DNA from: Rhizodiscina lignyota
Lineage: Eukaryota > Ascomycota > Dothideomycetes > Aulographales > Rhizodiscinaceae
Length of the DNA stretch: 64,000 nucleotides
NCBI GenBank assembly: GCA_010015805.1
Contig: ML978129.1
Location: 558,001-622,000 of the forward strand
Direction of reading: 5' to 3'
The position numbers and the translations under genes were made by a program. Positions 58,770 through 64,000 of this stretch are shown one piece after another; within the stretch, counting starts at the first letter, position 1; every line of letters starts with the position of its first letter. Below the pieces are notes generated by a model that saw only the letters and a program-made list of their open reading frames with translations, had not been told where the DNA came from and searched no databases.

Positions 58770-60139
58770 ATGGCTCCGGAGCCCCAGCTGGAACCCGAAG
58801 TGCAAGGTTTCGCGCGCACAGTCAAGGACCTTTTTGCTGGGGCGTGTGGAGGGATTGCTCAGGTCTTGATAGGTGCGTGAAGCTTTATACTTTTCAATTG
58901 GTCTCTCCTGGGGGCACTTTATACCGTTAACTCCATTTGCACTCATTTCTCTCGTTTCCTTCGTCAATGAGAGTTTCATTTGCGGTATTCCGGTTTGGTC
59001 AATAGATCATGCCGTTCTCTCACACCGACGTTGCCACCAAGCACCTACACTTGTTCAGCTTGCTAACGCTCTATTAGGCCAGCCATTCGGTATGTTCACG
59101 ATGGAATCATGTGCTTATAAGCTACATCGTCGGGTCCATTTACTTACTACCCGTGCTCGTAGACATTGTTAAAGTCCGATTGCAAACGACCCAGCAATAC
59201 AAGAGCGCACTAGACTGCGCAAAGCAGATATGGGTCAATGAAGGCGCGTTAGCTTTCTATAAAGGAACTTTAACACCATTGGTTGGCATTGGTGCTTGTG
59301 TAGGTCAACCAAGGCTCATTGTTCTTCTGGGTACTTCTGAGTCTTCTGGAAAGCTTGATGCTTTGATTTATCCACACCCCGCCAAAGCTCAATGAGCGAG
59401 ATTCTCATAATATCGTAGGTTTCTGTTCAGTTCGGTGGATTTCACTATGCCCGCCGACAATTTGAAGCTCGGAATGCCGCTAAGGACCCCTCAAAACCAC
59501 CCACTTTGACGTATGGAGAATACTACGCCGCCGGAGCTTTCGCCGGGATCACCAACACCGTTTTATCAAGTCCCATAGAGCACGTGCGTATTCGCTTACA
59601 GACTCAACCGCATGGGGCTGCACGCCTCTACAACGGCCCTCTCGACTGCATCCGCAAGCTTTCTGCCCACGAAGGTGTAATGAGAGGTCTGTACCGAGGG
59701 ACCTCAGTAACGCTGCTCAGAGAAGCCCAAGCCTACGGAGTCTGGTTTCTGACTTATGAGTATCTCATGAATGCGGACGCGGTACGAAACAATATCAAGA
59801 GAGAGGAGATAAGCACGCTAAAAGTTGCATTCTACGGCGGATTGGCGGGAGAGGCATTATGGCTGGGGAGCTACCCCTTCGATGTGATCAAGAGCAAGAT
59901 GCAGACTGATGGATTTGGTGCTGACATGCGATTTAAATCGATGAGAGATGCCTTCAAGCAGACGTGGGCGGCGGAGGGTATGGCAGGCTTTTGGAGAGGT
60001 ATTGGGCCAACGTTGCTGAGAGCAATGCCGGTCAGCGCTGGAACATTTGCAACGTGAGTAGCTCACACTTTCCTGCTCATACGACATGGCAATACTAACG
60101 TCTCACAGAGCTGAGGTCGTCTTGCGGCTCATAGCTTAA
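58770..60139 (+). CDS. YMC1: YMC1-type mitochondrial carrier (glycine/organic-acid)
   Basis: Inner-membrane carrier; yeast Ymc1/Ymc2 are linked to glycine and glutamate/oleate metabolism. Five exons: 58770-58872, 59078-59089, 59163-59299, 59419-60053 and 60109-60139; 305 residues. The three carrier signatures are QPFDIVKVR, SPIEHVRIR and YPFDVIKSK. The Glu in the second repeat and the segment YKGTLTPLVGIGACV are typical of Ymc1. Exon 2 is only 12 nt and encodes the GQPF part of the first signature. Intron 1 is 205 nt, much longer than its neighbours. Confidence 0.9.
59078..59089 (+). other. YMC1: 12-nt micro-exon of YMC1
   Basis: GCCAGCCATTCG between a TATTAG acceptor and a GTATGT donor completes Gly and encodes Gln-Pro-Phe plus the first base of Asp in the first carrier signature. 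Skipping it would keep frame but delete the proline of the PxD motif. Confidence 0.82.
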
Positions 60140-60597
60140 GAACCTTGTTGGATCGTTTGCCCGTCCCCACGTTTATGAAGGACTTTTGCATCTCATGTCA
60201 TGTGTCACATCTATTTACCATGGGCTTTTGGTCTTATAGATAGCATAGACTCGCAGGAGAGTCGTCTCAAATGATATTCGTGCTCCATCAGGTAATCCCA
60301 CCTAACATAGACGGAGCTAAGCCGGAAATAGATGCCCCTCCCCTCCTTGTGACGTCCAACTTAACGAAGCTCCCCACCTTAAGTTGTGATCGCCACTCAG
60401 GCCGATTATCAAAGCTATACATACAGTAATACGAACAATTGACGCTAGATTCACGAGACTTACGCCGTACTTACGCAAAAGTGCCCCGAATAAAGATAAC
60501 TTTACTCCGGATCATCTTCATTGTCGTCATCACGGTGTCACTCACCAAACTCTTTCGCTGCTTGAGGAAAAGCCCGCCAGTGCGGTCAATATCAAGA
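60140..60597. other. Intergenic region upstream of the PIMT gene
   Basis: 458 bases with the YMC1 3' end and the methyltransferase promoter. The frame continuing upstream of the PIMT start (from 60439) lacks conservation features and is taken as leader. Confidence 0.5.
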
Positions 60598-61369
60598 ATG
60601 GCGTGGCACAGCTCCGGCGCAACGAACATGGACCTCATACACAATCTCGAACGGAACGGGCTCATCGAGAGCGAGCGGGTGAAGAAGGCAATGCTGGGTG
60701 TAAGCTATCCTTAACCCCTTCTGGTCGAGCTGATGCACTCCATCTGGACAAACGCCGACGGTTAAACACATGAGACGAACAAGAGCTCATGTCTACCAGG
60801 TCGACCGCGCCCACTATGCTCCCGCCGCACCCTACGAAGACTCCCCTCAATCAATTGGCCATTTCGCCACGATATCCGCTCCGCACATGCACGCTTCCGC
60901 GTGCGAGTCCCTCCTCCCCTTCCTCAAACCCGGCTCGAAAGTCCTCGACATCGGCAGTGGCTCTGGCTACCTCACACATGTCCTTGCTGAGCTCGTCAAG
61001 CCGGATGGCACGGTCATCGGTATCGACCACATCCAGCCGCTCGTTGATTTGGCGGAGAAGAACATGGCGAAGAGTGAGGAGGGACGGGATTTGCTGAAGA
61101 GTGGCGCGGTTAAGTTCATCAAAGCGGATGGGAGGCTGGGGTGGAAGGAGAGCGCGCCATACGATGCGATTCATGTGGGCGCTGCGGCGGCCGAGCACCA
61201 TAAGGAGTTGACGGATCAGTTGAAGGCGCCAGGGAGGTTGTTTGTGCCGGTCGCGGAGGGGTGGATGCAACATATCTACGTGATTGATAAGAAGGAGGAT
61301 GGGAGTGTGGAGAAGAAGAAGATGTATGGCGTGCAATATGTGCCATTGACGGACGCGCCGAAGACTTGA
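60598..61369 (+). CDS. Protein-L-isoaspartate O-methyltransferase
   Basis: Repairs isoaspartyl residues in aged proteins using S-adenosylmethionine; cytosolic. Exons are 60598-60699 and 60800-61369, giving 223 residues, the normal length. The N-terminal helix (NMDLIHNLERNGLIESERV) leads to VDRAHYAP across the intron. The conserved ATISAPHMHASACE precedes the SAM-binding motif VLDIGSGSGYLT. Further conserved pieces are YDAIHVGAAAAEHHKELTDQ and APGRLFVPV. A longer frame opens upstream (from 60439) and contains a hydrophobic stretch, but homologues start with MAWHSSG or similar, so the shorter form is chosen. Confidence 0.93.
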
Positions 61370-61961
61370 TCATAGTGCGGAATGAAGTCAGGGTGTTATA
61401 AAACTACACATGGGGAAGAAAGTATTGGATAAGAATCCAAGGATATCGGCTTTCTGGAGAGGAACGAGAGTAAGTGGCATCACGAGAAAGACTCTCAAAC
61501 CTCGGAATTGGAGCATATACGACGACATGCGAAAAGCATCACCAATATTATTGGACGGAAAAGCTCTAGCAATCGGAAATTCCAAATGGTGACACTCGTT
61601 GTCATTCTTGTCTACATACACCCTCCTCGGTCCCGTTGGGGATATGGTACATCAGTAGTCACCGAGAGAAGAATGAAACCCATCAATAACGCCCAGAAAT
61701 GCCGCCAATGATCGAGGTCAGACTTTGAACAATATCCACAAATAAGTGGTGTCTTCCAGCAAGCAAAATTGGGGTAATGGGTATGAATATACTCCCTTCA
61801 GACCAGCCCAGAACCCCGTCTATTATGCACCAGTCACTAAACATATCCACAGCCTTTGTATGTGTTGCCATGCTTGTCCATAACTTCGTTTCCATCTCCT
61901 TCATTTCGCTCATCTGGTCGTTCCCCTCATGTCACCTCCTGTACAGGGTGTCGCCACGCGA
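61370..61961. other. Convergent spacer between PIMT and FIG1
   Basis: 592 bases between two convergent stop codons. Only short frames; no repeat or RNA gene recognised. Confidence 0.5.
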
Positions 61962-62949
61962 CTACGTTAAATTATCCAAGGCTCTTATACTCAAAATCAT
62001 GATCAACAAGCCTATTGTCACAATAATGAATAATGAAAACCCGAACCAACCCAGTATCATGGCTGAAGTGCCGACGCCGCTCTTAACACTGCCGTTCCCG
62101 AAGTCTTGTGCAACGGTCGACGCAGCAACAGACGCTGTGTGCTGCCACAGAACCGACACGAGCACAAATATGGACGAGACGAAGATGAGTGCCAGGGCGA
62201 TCTGGCTGACGGGCCGTGAGGGGAAGGGCTTCACTTCGATGTCGGAACCGGCGTCGTCGCGCTCTTCGTGCCACCCTGGGAAGGTTGCGAGGATGACGAA
62301 GCAGATGAATGAGAGAACGATTGCTACGATTCTGTGGACATTTTCTCGTCAGCTGAACTGTTCTGTAGGGAAGAGAAATAGGACCATGCCGGTTGACTTA
62401 CAGCAGGTATGGAAATACGATGCTATCCTTAAACGTCTCCGCCACCCATATTAGATTCAGCGGATCCTGATCCACGCTGACCTGCTCCGCCAGTGCCGTC
62501 GCATTGTTGCTGCACAGGAACCCGCCGCCGTCGGGCGTGATGCAAATGCCGAAGTAGCCCACTCGCACCTCGAGCTGTGCATTGCCGACGATGTTGGCTA
62601 TTGCGGCGGTCACGCCTGGGTCTACTTGTGCGGGATCGTATACAGGTGTGTAGGATTTGTAGTAGAGGGATATGAGGAAGATGCCGGGTATGAGAGGAGA
62701 GGGTGATGAGCAACCGGCTAGTAATAGTGCTGGATGAGATGTTAGAAACGCTGTCACACAGGAGGAGAGTAGGCTGGTTGAGGCTTACAAAGAAGAATAA
62801 TGGCAATGGCGACAAGAAGCATGAGTAGGTGGTGGTAACCAAACCATGGTATCAGCCCTGCGAGAAGCGTTAGTATTTTCCGACGACAATGTCTTCTTGA
62901 GCGATTGAAACATACTTTGAAAGCTAACTGCAAACCTTGGGTTTGCCAT
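61962..62949 (-). CDS. FIG1: Fig1-family membrane protein (calcium regulator/membrane fusion)
   Basis: Four-helix plasma-membrane protein of the Fig1 family, needed in yeast for calcium influx and fusion during mating. Exons in transcript order are 62916-62949, 62789-62857, 62402-62729 and 61962-62331, giving 266 residues. The first helix (about 13-38) ends LLLAGCSSPSP. The extracellular loop carries the family motif GYFGICI at 92-98, a following cysteine (107) and a possible N-glycosylation site NNAT. Then come PLNLIWVAETFKDSIVFPYL, a second helix (IVAIVLSFICFVILATFPG), a third (IALALIFVSSIFVLVSVL) and a fourth (GFSLFIIVTIGLLIMIL). The motif resembles claudin-like proteins. All junctions keep phase. 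Confidence 0.92.
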
Positions 62950-64000
62950 CTTGTCTCTTCTCCGCCTCCTTCAACAACTGAATCTCCTGCGGCTCCCGAA
63001 GGGCCGGGAGAAGGGTTCGTTGGAATGCAGCACCCGCCTCGAATTGTACGCCGACCCTCTGTGCGAAGGTGTAGCAGAGGAACAATTGTATTTTCGGAGG
63101 AATGGATGTGTTGGTGGAACTTTGTCTCGAGGAATGCGGTTGGTAAGAATGGGATGGTTTGAGCGAATGGTGGTCTTGACGTGGACGCCGTAACCAGGGC
63201 GACGAGAGGATGAGAGTGGTGATGTCGGTGTTCTCTGCAACAGTGTCTGGTCAGAACGGTAGATGCAAGCTAGCAATGTTGGAGGTAGAGCTTAGTTGGA
63301 GTAGTGTAGCAAGAGAGCGGCAGTCCTCCTCGACTCTTTTCTTCAGAATTGCGTGGTGGTTGGTCTTTTCCAGCCACAAGAAGCGAAGGCTGGGTGCGAA
63401 AAGGTGGCAGGCACGACCCTGACGAACGTCATTTGTTTACGGTCCGTCGCGACGGCAACGCTTTACCGGGAGCGGCTTAGCGCATGCAACTTTAATTCGT
63501 CTGGATCGTGCCCCTGCAGCTTGCGGGTGCTTCTATTTTTGCGCATGCGAATTTAATTGTCGCTCTTCTCGCTGGATCGCTAGAAATTCTGTTGCTGTTG
63601 GCATTCGTGATACTCCACATGTCGCGGTCGTGGTCTCTCTCGTGCTATCGATTAGTTTGTAGAGCCTTTGTTAATGCTTGACCTGCTTCCGACCTGCGCG
63701 TCTATTCCCTCTGGAACCCTCTTCCACGGTCCAATCGCGCCGCTACACCTGCTCGACTCGCCTTCATCTTCCACTTCAAGTCTTACAGCGCTGCTCGCTG
63801 GTGCTGTCAATTCGGTTGTCACAACCATTATTTCCCTCTGCACGTTGTATTCGATCGTCTCGCACGTAAAATCCTCATCGACTAGCATATCCTCAAATAT
63901 TTCCAGCTGCATTTACCAGCAAACGACACAGCACTGATGCCTTTACCCATGGACGAGAGTAGCATTCGAGGAAGTAGCGACCGTGTTTTGTTCGTATCAT
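62950..64000. other. Right-end non-coding region (FIG1 promoter)
   Basis: 1.05 kb upstream of FIG1. Short frames only, the longest 101 codons. It contains an imperfect direct repeat at 63480-63497 and 63541-63558. A gene may begin beyond the window edge. Confidence 0.45.
63480..63558. repeat. Pair of 18-bp near-identical direct repeats
   Basis: GCGCATGCAACTTTAATT (63480-63497) and GCGCATGCGAATTTAATT (63541-63558) match at 16 of 18 positions, with start points 61 bases apart. Each begins with the palindrome GCGCATGC-like core. They could be paired protein-binding sites upstream of FIG1 or of an unseen gene to the right. Confidence 0.6.

Noticed and set aside
1-64000. tRNA, rRNA and transposable elements
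   Set aside because: No cloverleaf with matching A and B boxes, no rRNA core, and no transposase, integrase or reverse transcriptase motif was seen; a dedicated scan could still find decayed copies.

Overview
The window reads as nuclear DNA of a filamentous ascomycete. Genes are split by short introns (mostly 47-65 nt) with GTRNGT-type donors, CTAAC-like branch sites and CAG/TAG acceptors, and the gene set is fungal. A CMR1-type regulator beside a trihydroxynaphthalene reductase suggests a melanised Dothideomycete (Capnodiales/Pleosporales-like). That placement is inference. I recognised no transposon, LTR element, CRISPR array, rRNA or tRNA. All exon boundaries below were read by hand; each spliced model closes in one open frame with a length divisible by three.

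Layout. 1-10974: a long stretch without a convincing gene. 10975-17777: part of a DHN-melanin locus, the dual zinc-finger regulator CMR1 and the reductase THR1/BRN1 in tandem. 17778-21174: non-coding, with a hairpin, a 14-bp tandem array and a possible decayed gene. 21175-29188: protein disulfide isomerase, a kelch-repeat membrane protein and a CYP52-like P450. 29667-33209: OCT1 and MIC26, a divergent mitochondrial pair. 33462-40157 (minus strand): meiotic HOP2, the chitin-synthase activator SKT5/CHS4 and an unknown protein. 41873-48521: a GH18 chitinase, a J-domain membrane protein, an unknown LRR-like protein and a microbial-type PARG-like protein. 50138-62949: mitochondrial asparaginyl-tRNA synthetase, mitoferrin, a SAP1-type AAA ATPase, a YMC1-type carrier, protein-L-isoaspartate methyltransferase and a Fig1-family protein. 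The right end (62950-64000) is non-coding as far as I can see.

How the genes relate. CMR1 and THR1 form a pathway pair: regulator and an enzyme of DHN-melanin synthesis. The polyketide synthase that often accompanies them is not in the window and could lie beyond the left edge. The other genes are mainly housekeeping, with several mitochondrial proteins (OCT1, MIC26, AsnRS, mitoferrin, YMC1) and cell-wall or mating functions (SKT5, chitinase, FIG1). The most striking structural theme is very short exons: 10 and 13 nt in HOP2, 10 nt in PDI, 12 nt in YMC1, and a 12-nt last exon in SKT5 that completes a CAAX prenylation box.
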